Shown here: piece after piece, positions 46,298-55,976 of the stretch | Layout: each line of letters opens with the position of its first letter | How positions within the stretch are numbered: position 1 is the stretch's first letter | NCBI RefSeq assembly: GCF_020164455.1 | Contig: NZ_JAIQWW010000020.1 | Coordinates: 1-64,000 of the forward strand | Length of the DNA: 64,000 nucleotides | Source: Phyllobacterium chamaecytisi | GTDB lineage: Bacteria; Pseudomonadota; Alphaproteobacteria; Rhizobiales; Rhizobiaceae | Reading direction: 5' to 3' | Notes under the pieces: generated by a model | Told to the model about the DNA's origin: nothing | What the model saw: the letters and a program-made list of their open reading frames with translations, nothing else | Database searches by the model: none | Position numbers and translations under genes: made by a program

Positions 46298-46723
46298 TGT
46301 ACCTGTTAGGCAAGACCTGTCGTTTCGGGTTCCGCCGCGAGGGAACCGCAGCAAATCATCCCCGAAACCACTCTATATACTTAAATCCTTAATGGAACCG
46401 ATGAATAGCTCAAGGGACACCGGGTCCACTTCTTTTCACCTAGCACCGTGTATCTACTGACAATGGCAGTAGTCTGTAGTCTCGATGCTACACAAAATCG
46501 TCGCTTTCCAGTTCAAAGGAAGGCGACAACGCTATTGTGGCGAAGATTGCAGGTCAAATAATCTGGGGATTGCTCAACATAGATTGATTGCGCAATTTTG
46601 ACATTTATTATAGTGCTTTCTGGGGGGCGGCATGACAACAAGGTTTAAGGCGCGAGTCGCGTCAGCTGATTTCAGAACTACTTGCTTCGTGTGGGATGTC
46701 GCTCCTTTTTTAGCTAGCAGCTA
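46298..46723 (+). other. Structured leader of the retron RT; candidate msr-msd region
   Basis: These 426 bases precede the retron RT gene and are rich in inverted repeats: nested GTTTCG/CGAAAC with inner GGTTCC/GGAACC (46322-46368), CTACTG/CAGTAG with a 7-base loop (46454-46472), a 10-bp stem GTCGCTTTCC/GGAAGGCGAC with one G-T pair (46500-46527) and TAGCT/AGCTA (46711-46723) abutting the start codon. A TTGATT-17 bp-ATTATA promoter-like pair lies at about 46580-46610. Retrons encode their ncRNA here. I could not identify the terminal a1/a2 repeats, so the ncRNA limits are undefined. Confidence 0.5.
46500..46527 (+). ncRNA. 10-bp hairpin, possible retron msd or msr stem
   Basis: GTCGCTTTCC and GGAAGGCGAC pair over ten positions with one wobble, loop AGTTCAAA. 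It is the strongest hairpin in the leader of the retron RT gene. The assignment to the retron ncRNA rests on position and structure only. Confidence 0.35.
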
Positions 46724-48472
46724 ATGGAGTACTGGCACGACCTTAGCCGTCTTGAATCGCGAGAACAACTCATCACGGCCCTTGGGATTCCCGCAGCTTT
46801 ATTTGACGCCATTCTTGCTTTCGAACCCCCTATCATCGGCTGTCCGGTATCGGATCCTACGATCACAACCGAAATCGGCATACCGTTGTTCATCAGGCAC
46901 GATATTCCCAAGAAGAACAAAACGCGCGGCAATCGAACGGTTTGGGAGCCTCTCCTCAATAAGTCCCACTACAAGGCTCTGGCTCGAAGACTTGGCTCCT
47001 TTTTCCGACTTAAATTAGACCAGTATCCGCACGACAGCGTATATGGATACATGTCGGGCCGGAATATCCGGGAGAATGCCAAAGCACATACGGGGCATAG
47101 GGTGCTCCTCTCAATTGACATACAAGACTTCTTCCCGTCCATTACCACCGAGAGCGTATGCCGTCTCTTTCAATCATTAGGTGTTAACGCTACGGTTTCG
47201 GGCCTTCTCAGCCGTTTCCTTACAATCGGCACAACTCTGCCGCTCGGTTTTCCCACTAGCCCAATCATATCCAATGCTATTGCTCTTCCAATAGATCTCG
47301 AACTGAAGGCATTGGCCGACCTGATCGACGCTACGTACACCCGCTACGCAGACGATCTTAGTTTCTCGAGTAACGGCAAGATACCCGATGTAGAAGAAGT
47401 GCGCGCCATTCTCGGATCGAACGGATTCAAAATCGCCGATGCAAAGACGCGGCAATCGAAGATAGGGCAAGCGCACTATGTAACAGGTCTAAGCATCAGT
47501 GATCCATTACGGCCTCACGTACCACGAGAAAGGAAACATTCGCTGCGAAGGGAATTGTACTTTGCACGTAAGTTTGGGTTGGCCGATCATTTGCGACACC
47601 GCGGAGTTAACGACGACAGTGTGATCCAGCAGGAGATTAATCGGATCGACGGGTTTGTGAAGTTTGTCGCCCACCACGAACCGCGCATGGCTGCCGACCT
47701 GAAGACCGGCTGGAGAGAGATACTACTTGCCAACGGGGCCAAGCCAAGCTTCACCCCTAGAGGGCAATACCGCGCGCCCTTCTATATTTTTATCGATGAG
47801 GCTGAGTACGTGAAAACCGGACATAAAATTCTCGCCCTTGGCATGACGGTGACGCAGCACGCCCAAGAACTGATAAGCCAAACTTCGGAGGTACTCAGCT
47901 CGGCACGCGCCGATCTTTGGGCCGCTGGAAACACTGAAATACTACTAAAGAAAGGCCTGCATTTTTCGGACGCCACCGAGGATCTACGTCTTGAATACGT
48001 CAAGCGTTTAGCGGCAATGCCATTCGAAGGTTACGTCGCGTTCGCTCCGTGCAAAAGTCCTGCAGACTATGAAGCCACATATCTACGCCTTCTGAGTGCT
48101 TTGATTCCACGTCGACTTATGGCGGCCGAAAGCCAATTCGTGTTCATATACTGTGAGGAGAACAGCAAGATCTCTCGTGACGAGGCCAAAGCCAAAATAC
48201 AGCGCGCCTTTGATGACCTTAAAGCTAGCAACAATCGTCATCCCAAAGGGTTTGCAGTGGAATTTGTATCAAAGCCAAATCTTGGGATCAGCGCCCCTGA
48301 CTTTCTTCTGGGTGTGTTAGGTACGTATCTTCGATCTGAGCCGAGTCCCCTTGGTAAACCCGAGCCACGCGAGCGCCTGATGTTTGAACGCTTAAGAGAC
48401 AAGTATCGATTGATACTGGATGTCGAAACGTGGACCGAATACTCAAGGCGGCGACCCATTGAGCCCTGGTAG
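46724..48472 (+). CDS. Retron reverse transcriptase fused to DUF3800-like domain, 582 aa
   Basis: Both retron-specific motifs are present: NAKAH (118-122, the NAxxH motif X) and VTGL (253-256, motif Y). The RT core has SIDIQDFFPSI (130-140), LPLGFPTSPIISN (172-184) and YTRYADDLSF (catalytic Asp 210-211). From about residue 350 a second domain starts FYIFIDEAEY and ends with APDFLLGVLGTYLR, the pattern of DUF3800 (RNase H-like) proteins. An RT-DUF3800 fusion corresponds, from memory, to retron type VII. Retrons make a small RNA-DNA hybrid that holds a toxin in check until phage disturb it; the DUF3800 part is the likely effector. Starts right after the leader hairpin. Confidence 0.88.
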   Translation: MEYWHDLSRLESREQLITALGIPAALFDAILAFEPPIIGCPVSDPTITTEIGIPLFIRHDIPKKNKTRGNRTVWEPLLNKSHYKALARRLGSFFRLKLDQYPHDSVYGYMSGRNIRENAKAHTGHRVLLSIDIQDFFPSITTESVCRLFQSLGVNATVSGLLSRFLTIGTTLPLGFPTSPIISNAIALPIDLELKALADLIDATYTRYADDLSFSSNGKIPDVEEVRAILGSNGFKIADAKTRQSKIGQAHYVTGLSISDPLRPHVPRERKHSLRRELYFARKFGLADHLRHRGVNDDSVIQQEINRIDGFVKFVAHHEPRMAADLKTGWREILLANGAKPSFTPRGQYRAPFYIFIDEAEYVKTGHKILALGMTVTQHAQELISQTSEVLSSARADLWAAGNTEILLKKGLHFSDATEDLRLEYVKRLAAMPFEGYVAFAPCKSPADYEATYLRLLSALIPRRLMAAESQFVFIYCEENSKISRDEAKAKIQRAFDDLKASNNRHPKGFAVEFVSKPNLGISAPDFLLGVLGTYLRSEPSPLGKPEPRERLMFERLRDKYRLILDVETWTEYSRRRPIEPW

Positions 48473-48706
48473 TGATGTGATTTTGGCGCGGCACTTCCAT
48501 CATCCGACCGTGAGGTCAACAATTGGCGTTGGATAAGGCGGGTAACGGGCAAGAATTTCGGGATTCATAAAACTATTCTGTCTTGGGACCGAGTTGCGTA
48601 ATGTTTATATTATCGCTGCTGAATAAATGCGGAACATCTTAAAAAACTTGGTGCCTCTATCACAGTTTTCAACGATGATGGAGCGCCGACGAGGAGCGAC
48701 AGAGTC

Positions 48707-49198
48707 ATGGAAAACCCGTACCTGGCGGCCGACGCATTCGTCAAAGATTTCCGGCAGATGGAATACGCAATGAAGCGCTCGGGCTTCGGGCGACAGGATA
48801 AGACAATAGCGGAGGCAGACTGGGACTCGTTCGCACAGCATCTCGGGTCCAAATTCTTCGAATACGTCATCGCTTCCGGTCTTGCCAAGACACTGATCGG
48901 GCAACCGCCTAGACGGCTGCTGAACGACATGACGTGGGCTCCACCTAATCCCTCTCCGCTTGCCAATGTTGCCCAGCTCATCGTGAACGGCGTCTGCAGA
49001 GTGCGCAACAGCTACATTCACGGAGAGAAGTTCACCGGTGGACCGGACGGGCAATGGGAGCGCGACGTCACTCTCGTTTTGGAGGCGCATGCCGTGCTGC
49101 AGGAAGCAATGCGCTACCCAGGCAGCCCATTGCCGATAACCGCTGGACAGCCAGACGGCCGAAAGAAGTCTGAGAAGACATCGCAGCCGCGCCATTAG
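48707..49198 (+). CDS. HEPN-motif protein, 163 aa
   Basis: A helical protein with the HEPN signature R-N-x-x-x-H: VRNSYIHGEK, with Arg 100, Asn 101 and His 105. That is the catalytic pattern of HEPN RNases, including many apea-like toxins. Helices around residues 40-62 and 115-138 fit the four-helix bundle. It lies 234 bases after the retron and convergently, 68 bases from the Avs-like gene. It could be an RNase effector acting alone, or a partner of either neighbour. No antitoxin is seen beside it. Confidence 0.65.
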   Translation: MENPYLAADAFVKDFRQMEYAMKRSGFGRQDKTIAEADWDSFAQHLGSKFFEYVIASGLAKTLIGQPPRRLLNDMTWAPPNPSPLANVAQLIVNGVCRVRNSYIHGEKFTGGPDGQWERDVTLVLEAHAVLQEAMRYPGSPLPITAGQPDGRKKSEKTSQPRH

Positions 49199-49266
49199 TG
49201 CCAATACCCCATTGGCAGAAAGCCACTGGTTAGACACTTCAAGAACGATTCCGCAGGGGATTATCG

Positions 49267-52200
49267 CTAAGTAGTAACAGGGCCGAGAAGCTCATCCAAT
49301 TGATCGCGTGAAGGGTCGTGACGATGAAAAAAATCCTCTCTCAAGAACCCTTCGCCCTGAAGCCGATAGATCGAGGTAAACGAACGTGTTCCGCCGTAAC
49401 CCCGGCCATGAGAGCGGCCACCATGCACGCTCTTCTCACCGGAAATTACCCAAATTGGCACCAGGTTCTCTCGTTTGATAAAATCTAAAAAAATATCCTC
49501 ATCCACCAACGCGGCGCTGGGTCCTGGCTCCTTCGTCGACGGATCGAAAAAGCAGAGCTTACCGTATCGATCAGCATATGTGAGTTCTCTGCCGTTGGAC
49601 AAGCCAAGGCCCAGACCACGCATGAGGCCGGGAGCAGGGATGTAAAAACTCAGATTGTCTGCGAGGGAGAAATCGTAGCCGCCACGCTCGGCGCTATATC
49701 TTGATACCGTCGGTTGGGTTGGGAGGGGCAAACCATACTGTCTGTCCGCAGGAACCCAATGATCTATGCCCACATAAACCGGGTGCCAGGGATACTCCCC
49801 AAGATAGCCGCGCCACGGAATTTCCAGTTGCGGCAAGTCTCTGCTGTTCAAGCCGCGGCCCGACAGGTGCTGAAGAATGGTGTCTGCATCAGTGGAGCGC
49901 ACAAGAAAGCTACTTATCGAAAACCAGGTCTTGCGCTCCATTTCCTTGTCGCCGCGATGAACGCCCCACTGATACCAGGCAGCAAATTCATCTAAGACCA
50001 GCCAGCGCCGGCCTGTCCTCGGGTGCTCAACCCAGATCAGCGCTTCGTCGTTGACAAAGTCGTCGTTGCTATTGAGCCATGCGAGCCTCGTGGCGGGAGG
50101 CACTGATTTCATTCGCACTTGTGCCGGCATCCACCATGTTGCATCCCATGAGCGCCACCCGTCCCCATTTGAACGTTCGACCAGAAGAGAAGGATCAATA
50201 TCGCGTCCGCGCGGTTCCCATGGCCCGTCAAACACTTGGAGCGTATCTTGGAAAGATTCCCTATAAGTAAGGTGGTCAGCCAGGCGAGAGGTTAGCTCGT
50301 GCAGGGCGATCCATTGGTATTTCTTGCCAATCCGCTCAATCCGGTGCTCCATCCTGCCCGACGAGGCAAGATTTCTCTCCAGCGCGGCAAATCGTTCCGA
50401 TGTCCATCCGAGATCGTGCGCCCGCTTGCATACCCACCGGCGCATGGCAGGAAAGTCCAGTCGTGGCGGCCATGAATGACTCCGACGGGAGTAGGTATCC
50501 GCGTAAATGTACGATTGCCCGTACAGCTGATAATCCGTCCATTCATCCTCCGACATTGTGCCATGCAGCTTCTTCTCGGCAATTACCACCTTGCGTTCAA
50601 GTTTCTCCCATTCACCCTCGGCCGGTGTTTTGGCGGATTTTGGCACCTTCTTTGCGCCTGGTTCAACTAAAACGAATTCAATACGCAAGGGCCGATCTTT
50701 TTGTGAAAGCCGCAGTGCTGCGGCTGCGTCCAGCACCTTGCTAAGCTGCTTTGCGGCCTTGGGATTATCGGAGGTCAATCGTTCCCGCCACGAGTTGAAC
50801 AGTGATTTGCGATCACTGCCGGCCCACTCGATGCCGAAGGGCGTCCAGCCGCCAACAGACGAGTCGATCACGTACCTTGCAAAATCCCCATCATTGACCG
50901 TCGAACTGACGATGCTGTCTGTATAGCTCCCGCTGGGGTAATCTTGCTTGTATGCTTCGACCGTCTCGACAGAGACCTCCTCTAGCGGCCAGTCGCTCTG
51001 ATAGGGAGGGCGCACTTTAGAAAGGTCCACATCTTCGGGCAACACGCCATAATGTGCTGCCAATTCGATAATGCCGCGTGCGTGATCTCGAATAAGGATG
51101 TGAACCGGCGGTGTGCGGCCCGCGAAAATAGTCTTCCAAATGCTCGCGGCAAGCTCGGGTAGCGCCGTTCTGTCAATCCCTTGCAGGGCTGCGCCGTACG
51201 CAGCAGCAAGCACGCGGTCTACAACATATGGATCGTTGACGGAAGCGAACTCGCGAACAAGCCGGGCTGCTAATCCAAGCCTCGGTGCTAGCAAAGTTGA
51301 CAATGCCTTGGTAGCGCGGTCCCGGACGGCGCGGTGGCTGGTCGAGAAAAGCCAGCTCAGCGCGAACGCTGCCAATTCTGCCCGTTGTTCTTCAATCGGG
51401 TGGAAACCGTTCCGCAGTGTCCAGACGACGAGAGTCTCTAGGGGACTGTCATCCTTTTCGCCTTCATCAATTACTCGCACGGACCAGAAGCTATCGCGTT
51501 CGGGCATCGACATTTTTCTAAGGCGGCTGTCGAGGAACCGTGCATTGAACTGATTATCGGGTTCTGTAGCGATAGCGATCAACGTCCGCAGCAACTCGTT
51601 CTCGCCGCTATACTCCGATGCCGCCTCCAGCAGTTCAAGAGTCCGCTTTGTGAAATACTGCTGTTTGCGCCAAAGCAGACTGCCCAGAAATGCCTTGTTA
51701 ACTAGCCAAACGTCGCCATGTTTGGCCGACGGTATAAGATCGGGCAGCTCGTGCTGGCAGCGTTCCGGAAGCTGGGTCGCCAGAGCTTCGATGATACCTG
51801 CCCGCTCGTAGGCGCGATCGCCAGTTACGACTTCCGCGAGCGGCGTACCTGTCGCAAAGGACGCCGATGGATTGGATGGATCGAGGTGCCGATCGATCAA
51901 CAGTGTCGCGATGCGATGGTCACTGTAACGCTCGAAAGTGAACCGGACCGTCTCCGTTAGTTTCCCGTCCTCATCCATGACTGGTTCAACCGCAATCACG
52001 CCCTCGCTTTCGAGCTGTGCCAGCAGGCTCTTTTCTACCGTGCCGTCCGGAGGGAGTAGTTTGTCGAGTATCTCATTTGCGCTCGCTATGTCCGTGTAGC
52101 CCCTGTATCCGTCGTCGAAGGCGGCCGCGAGACCCGTCAACGACTGGGAAACGATGTTGCGCCGCCGGTCGAGTTTTAAGCGGGTCTCGATGATCCTTGC

Positions 52201-53862
52201 GATCGCGTTGCTATAGAACTCGAATATCTCGGTGATACCGGTTAGTCCCCGCGGCAATTCCCTACGGCCTTCCTTTTCGAGAAAGTCGCAGCAGGTTTTA
52301 AGAAACAGGGGATTGTAAAACTCCGGAATAAGATTGGGTGCCGCCATCCTAATGATGCCGCGCCGATCGAGATACTCATTCGCAGCATCAGGTCGGCCAG
52401 AAAAGCCGCGGTGCTCAATATGTTGCAGATCACCAAAAGCCTGGACGTCAGGGACGATGTAAGGCAAATATGTTGTCCTGCAGGACAATGCGATTCCTAT
52501 ATTCGGAAATCCTTCAATGGATTGAAGAAAGGCAGCTATCCGGGGTGCCCAGAGATCAATGCCGTGACGCTCATTGATAGCATCAATAAACAAGACAGCG
52601 CGCATACCGGCCGCCTGCGCGGCAGAGTCAAGCGCTCCCAAAAACTCATCAGTTGTCCTGCCCTGAAGACCTAATGCTGCTATGATTTGAGTCCATGGAT
52701 CTGCCTCAACTAACGAACTTCCCAAAACGAGAATGGCGGGCCATTCGCGTTCTATCTGATATTGGACGACATCACCAAACAAGTGAGATTTTCCGACGCC
52801 AGCCTCTCCGGACACGAGAAGGCGCCGGCTATTGACGACGGTCCAGCGGTCACTCTTTATGGCATCAACCACTTCATCGAGCGCATCGCTCAGTTGGTAA
52901 AACGTATGCTCCGTATATCGTTCACGGTCGCGTTTTCCGTCCGCCTTCCGTTCCCATTCCCAGAATGCGCGTGCTGCTGCACTCCCGGCACGCCGTAGAT
53001 TGTTGACCCTTTCTAGGAGCTGCTCAAGCGGAAATATATAGTCAGGTTCGGCGGGAAACGTGCCAAACATTTCATTCAGCGATCGCAGTGCCGTCGAAAT
53101 ACCTTCGACCTCCTTTTCCAACTCCTTTGCACCATCGTAGCCCGCGAGCTGATCGACGGCACGATATCCGCGCTCGTTTACCTTGAGTGACCATTCTTCG
53201 ATCTCGGCCATTAACGAAGGATCACGACAAAACTGCTGGATTGCCCGCCTTATCGGCAAGTCGATGTTGGTTTCAGGCGTGTAGCGGGCCCCGAGTGTCG
53301 CCCGTGCCGCATTAAAACGCTGACGAAACCAGGGTGGCGTCAGAATGGTTTCATCGAACCAAAATACCGTTCGTCCGCGATAGAGAGGAAGATCCCGGCT
53401 GAGACGCTCTGTCAGGTTGGTGGCACCCCATAGTTCGAATTCAAGGGATCGCCCTGTCTCAGCCGCTTTCGCCTTCCAACGCGCGGACCACGCCTCCCAC
53501 CGCTCAAGTTCCGTCTGTTGCCTCCCCATCCGAGCATCTTTCAGATCGAACGGCAGCGCTACCACGAAGCGGCTCAACCGGGGATGTTTTTCCAGCGCCT
53601 GCTCGATTGATTTGTTGAGTTGATTGATCTGGACGGCGCCGAGCACGAAAAAATACTTGGCTTGCCAGCCCGTCTCGGAGCCGTCAGGCTGACGAATGAA
53701 GCACTCGACACCGCCATCCGCACCTATACCCTTGCGATGGAAGAACGCAGTCGCCTCGCGGGGCTCCAGCGACGCCAGCTGGCACACGAGCTCCTCAAAT
53801 CCTTTGTCCCGGCTCCCACCATGTGGACGGATGCGCGTGTAGTCAATTTCAGTTTTCAGCAT
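49267..53862 (-). CDS. Avs-like (AVAST) nuclease-STAND sensor, 1531 aa
   Basis: The N-terminal PD-(D/E)XK nuclease is Mrr-like: GFEELVCQLA (Glu 24), IGADGGVECFI (Asp 49, Glu 53) and GWQAKYF (Gln 67, Lys 69). A linker with the ARYTPETNIDLPI segment (around 192-204), as in Avs proteins, leads to a STAND NTPase: Walker A GEAGVGKS (352-359), Walker B VLFIDAINE (423-431) and ALSCRTTY. The C-terminal 900 residues are repeat-rich and probably bind the trigger. Avs proteins detect conserved phage proteins such as terminase or portal and then cut DNA. The ATG at 53862 is chosen because the nuclease starts right after it; the frame extends to 53907. Confidence 0.86.
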   Translation of the reverse strand: MLKTEIDYTRIRPHGGSRDKGFEELVCQLASLEPREATAFFHRKGIGADGGVECFIRQPDGSETGWQAKYFFVLGAVQINQLNKSIEQALEKHPRLSRFVVALPFDLKDARMGRQQTELERWEAWSARWKAKAAETGRSLEFELWGATNLTERLSRDLPLYRGRTVFWFDETILTPPWFRQRFNAARATLGARYTPETNIDLPIRRAIQQFCRDPSLMAEIEEWSLKVNERGYRAVDQLAGYDGAKELEKEVEGISTALRSLNEMFGTFPAEPDYIFPLEQLLERVNNLRRAGSAAARAFWEWERKADGKRDRERYTEHTFYQLSDALDEVVDAIKSDRWTVVNSRRLLVSGEAGVGKSHLFGDVVQYQIEREWPAILVLGSSLVEADPWTQIIAALGLQGRTTDEFLGALDSAAQAAGMRAVLFIDAINERHGIDLWAPRIAAFLQSIEGFPNIGIALSCRTTYLPYIVPDVQAFGDLQHIEHRGFSGRPDAANEYLDRRGIIRMAAPNLIPEFYNPLFLKTCCDFLEKEGRRELPRGLTGITEIFEFYSNAIARIIETRLKLDRRRNIVSQSLTGLAAAFDDGYRGYTDIASANEILDKLLPPDGTVEKSLLAQLESEGVIAVEPVMDEDGKLTETVRFTFERYSDHRIATLLIDRHLDPSNPSASFATGTPLAEVVTGDRAYERAGIIEALATQLPERCQHELPDLIPSAKHGDVWLVNKAFLGSLLWRKQQYFTKRTLELLEAASEYSGENELLRTLIAIATEPDNQFNARFLDSRLRKMSMPERDSFWSVRVIDEGEKDDSPLETLVVWTLRNGFHPIEEQRAELAAFALSWLFSTSHRAVRDRATKALSTLLAPRLGLAARLVREFASVNDPYVVDRVLAAAYGAALQGIDRTALPELAASIWKTIFAGRTPPVHILIRDHARGIIELAAHYGVLPEDVDLSKVRPPYQSDWPLEEVSVETVEAYKQDYPSGSYTDSIVSSTVNDGDFARYVIDSSVGGWTPFGIEWAGSDRKSLFNSWRERLTSDNPKAAKQLSKVLDAAAALRLSQKDRPLRIEFVLVEPGAKKVPKSAKTPAEGEWEKLERKVVIAEKKLHGTMSEDEWTDYQLYGQSYIYADTYSRRSHSWPPRLDFPAMRRWVCKRAHDLGWTSERFAALERNLASSGRMEHRIERIGKKYQWIALHELTSRLADHLTYRESFQDTLQVFDGPWEPRGRDIDPSLLVERSNGDGWRSWDATWWMPAQVRMKSVPPATRLAWLNSNDDFVNDEALIWVEHPRTGRRWLVLDEFAAWYQWGVHRGDKEMERKTWFSISSFLVRSTDADTILQHLSGRGLNSRDLPQLEIPWRGYLGEYPWHPVYVGIDHWVPADRQYGLPLPTQPTVSRYSAERGGYDFSLADNLSFYIPAPGLMRGLGLGLSNGRELTYADRYGKLCFFDPSTKEPGPSAALVDEDIFLDFIKRENLVPIWVISGEKSVHGGRSHGRGYGGTRSFTSIYRLQGEGFLREDFFHRHDPSRDQLDELLGPVTT

Positions 53863-54418
53863 AATAAAATCATCTATTTCGCGGCTGGATCCATGGGGGA
53901 CTTGCAATTGATCGCTAACTACAAGGATATTCTCGGGTGGTTAATTTTGCACGATTCGGTAACCCCTTTTGTCCCCGATTGTTAGGAGCAGAGCGTCGAT
54001 TGCTTTCAGTTCCGCACTCGAGCCGTCCAAGCAGGTCGCATAGATTAGGATCCCTGACTGGTGATCTCTGAGAAATAGGGACTGCTGTTAGCATCATCTT
54101 CTCGCAAGAGTATAGTTAATGCATTATTATTACTGGATTATTTTCGTAAACCGAAGCTAATTCCCACTTACCTTCCTTGCGGCAGACCGCGATTTCAACC
54201 TTATGCTAATGACGGATATTTTTCATGAACCGTGCTACCGTGAAACCATTGTGCCGTCTCAACGCAGCTTAAGGTATTGGTTTGTTTAGCTTACTATGTC
54301 CGATATCCGTCCCACAGAACATTTATCGGCATTTCCAACTGACCCTTTATCCATAACCTCCGATATTGTACAAAACGGCGTAAGGCCGCTCGAAGATGAA
54401 ACGAAACTCAAACCCACG
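53863..54418. other. AT-rich intergenic region at the right end of the defence island
   Basis: Contains the promoter of the Avs-like gene and no supported gene; the frame at 53620-53985 is a shadow of the Avs-like gene. The stretch 54080-54300 is AT-rich. An open frame starts at 54296 but only its end (from about 54419) resembles a protein family. Confidence 0.45.
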
Positions 54419-55248
54419 TCTCGTTGGGTATCCCGTGTTTCAACTGAGGAGCAGCCAAATGAAGCGCAGCTTATCGGGTTGAAAGCCGCTGGTTGTCACA
54501 CAATTTTCGAGGAGCAGGGCTCCGGCGCGTCCCGGGCGCGACCTGTGCTGGCGAAGCTGTTGCGGGATTAAAGCCGACGATGTGCTGCTCGATCGTCTGG
54601 CACGGTCTGTCAGGCATCTGCTGCAGGTGATCGAGCACTTGGAGCAGGTGGCGCTCGCTTTCGATCCTCGACGCCACAAGGCATGTTTTCTTTACAGGTT
54701 CTGGGCGCTGTCGCCCAATTGGAGCGCTCGTTGATTCCCGAACGCACGAAGGCTGGGATCAAGGCTGCCAAAGCGCGGGGTAAACTGCCAGGCAACCCCG
54801 GCTTCCGTGAACTGCGGCCAGATGCGCTCGCCAAGGCGTCGCGGGCACGACGACGCAGCCATCTCGCAGATTTGACCACAAACATGTCATCCTGGTTGCC
54901 AATCGTGCAACGCATGCGTCCGGATCATCCTGGGAAGACGTGACCCGGAGCCTCAACCGCGAGACAGGACAGACATGGTCGGTTGATCGTCTGCGCCGTT
55001 CGGTCAACGGCTGGTGTGCGAGGGACTGGCTGACCCAGGATTGATTGTCCCCTCCCCTCGGCGCGCCGCAAGACCGATTGATGTCGCTAATCACCGGGAT
55101 TGCCAACGCCAATCCGGATCTAACGTTCCGTGATATTGCCAGCCAACTTGAGGCCATGCATGAGCGCACACCGCGCGGATCATCAACATGGGCAGCTTCG
55201 TCGGTAAACACCTGCTCGACTGAGTCAAGAAACTGGGATTGGTATCAC
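54419..55248 (+). pseudogene. Multiply broken serine recombinase (resolvase)
   Basis: Fragments of a serine recombinase lie in order but in different frames: SRVSTEEQPNEAQLIGLKAA with FEEQGSGASRARPVLAKLL (to about 54569), LLDRLARSVRHLLQVIEHLE, GAVAQLERSLIPERTKAGIK with AKARGKLPGNPG (54702-54800), SSWEDVTRSLNRETGQTWSV to a stop at 55044, and SLITGIANANPDLTFRDIA with HERTPRGSS (55083-55180). At least three frameshifts or stops separate them. The intact protein would be a resolvase/invertase of roughly 290 residues. The start of the gene has been replaced by unrelated sequence. It marks past recombination at the edge of the defence island. Confidence 0.8.
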
Positions 55249-55341
55249 AATAGCCGTCGCAGCCCTCACGACCCGACAAATTGGAGGGCCGCTGCATCCG
55301 TCAGACCAAAAGTGAATTCGCGTCTCGCCTAGGTGACTGCG

Positions 55342-55746
55342 TCAAGTACCAGGTGTGATCAGCGTTAGCGATGGAAAATAAGTTCGATATCGACCGACAT
55401 CGCGGGTCAGCAGGGTCAGTTGGCTAACGGCTGCTTGGGCGCCAATGAAGAAGTCAGGCAGAACGCCGGTGCGCGACCCTCCCAATTTACGGTATTGCGT
55501 GAAGACTTTTCCCGCCAGGAAAAGCGCAGCGCGCGGTATGGGAGCAATTTCAAGGCCAGCTTCATCAACAAACGCCTCAAGCTTTTCAATGCGACCGTAA
55601 CGAACCGCAAGCTCGGCATAGACCACATCATTGATCAGCAATGGACCGCGCAAGGATGCCGCCTCAAGCTGCGCGATCGACCAGTCGGCCCAATTGGGAT
55701 CGTCGGTGACTGGATCGAGCAGAACATTCGTGTCGATTAGAATCAC
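55342..55746 (-). CDS. vapC: PIN-domain toxin, VapC-type, 134 aa
   Basis: PIN-domain RNase pattern: MILIDTNVLLD (Asp 5), a conserved Glu in NDVVYAELAV, and LPDFFIGAQA and LTRD in the second half. VapC toxins cleave tRNA or rRNA and are neutralised by the upstream-encoded antitoxin. It overlaps the antitoxin gene by ATGA at 55743-55746, so the two form one transcription unit. Such modules stabilise plasmids and genomic islands. Confidence 0.88.
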   Translation of the reverse strand: MILIDTNVLLDPVTDDPNWADWSIAQLEAASLRGPLLINDVVYAELAVRYGRIEKLEAFVDEAGLEIAPIPRAALFLAGKVFTQYRKLGGSRTGVLPDFFIGAQAAVSQLTLLTRDVGRYRTYFPSLTLITPGT

Positions 55747-55976
55747 TTTCCACCGCGCGTCAGTGCCATGATCGCGTCAGTATCAAGCCCGTCGCCGGCA
55801 TGGCCGCGCAGCTTATCAAAGCGTCTTGTGGGCGGCTTTCTATCGACGCGCGTGATAACCACGCTGCCATCGGTCGCTCGGTGAAAATCGACCTTGCTGC
55901 CCGGTACTATTCCCAGAAAATCGCGCACCGGCTTGGGAATGGTCACTTGCCCTTTCGTCGTAACGGTTGTAGTCAT
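55743..55976 (-). CDS. vapB: AbrB/SpoVT-type antitoxin of the VapBC pair, 77 aa
   Basis: The N-terminus MTTTVTTKGQVTIPKPVRDFL is a textbook swapped-hairpin AbrB DNA-binding domain, followed by GIVPGSKVDFH and a C-terminal tail (RRFDKLRGHAGDGLD) that binds the toxin. The ATG opening this motif is preferred over a start ten codons earlier. The antitoxin binds its own promoter, so the operon is expected to be autoregulated. Confidence 0.87.
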   Translation of the reverse strand: MTTTVTTKGQVTIPKPVRDFLGIVPGSKVDFHRATDGSVVITRVDRKPPTRRFDKLRGHAGDGLDTDAIMALTRGGK

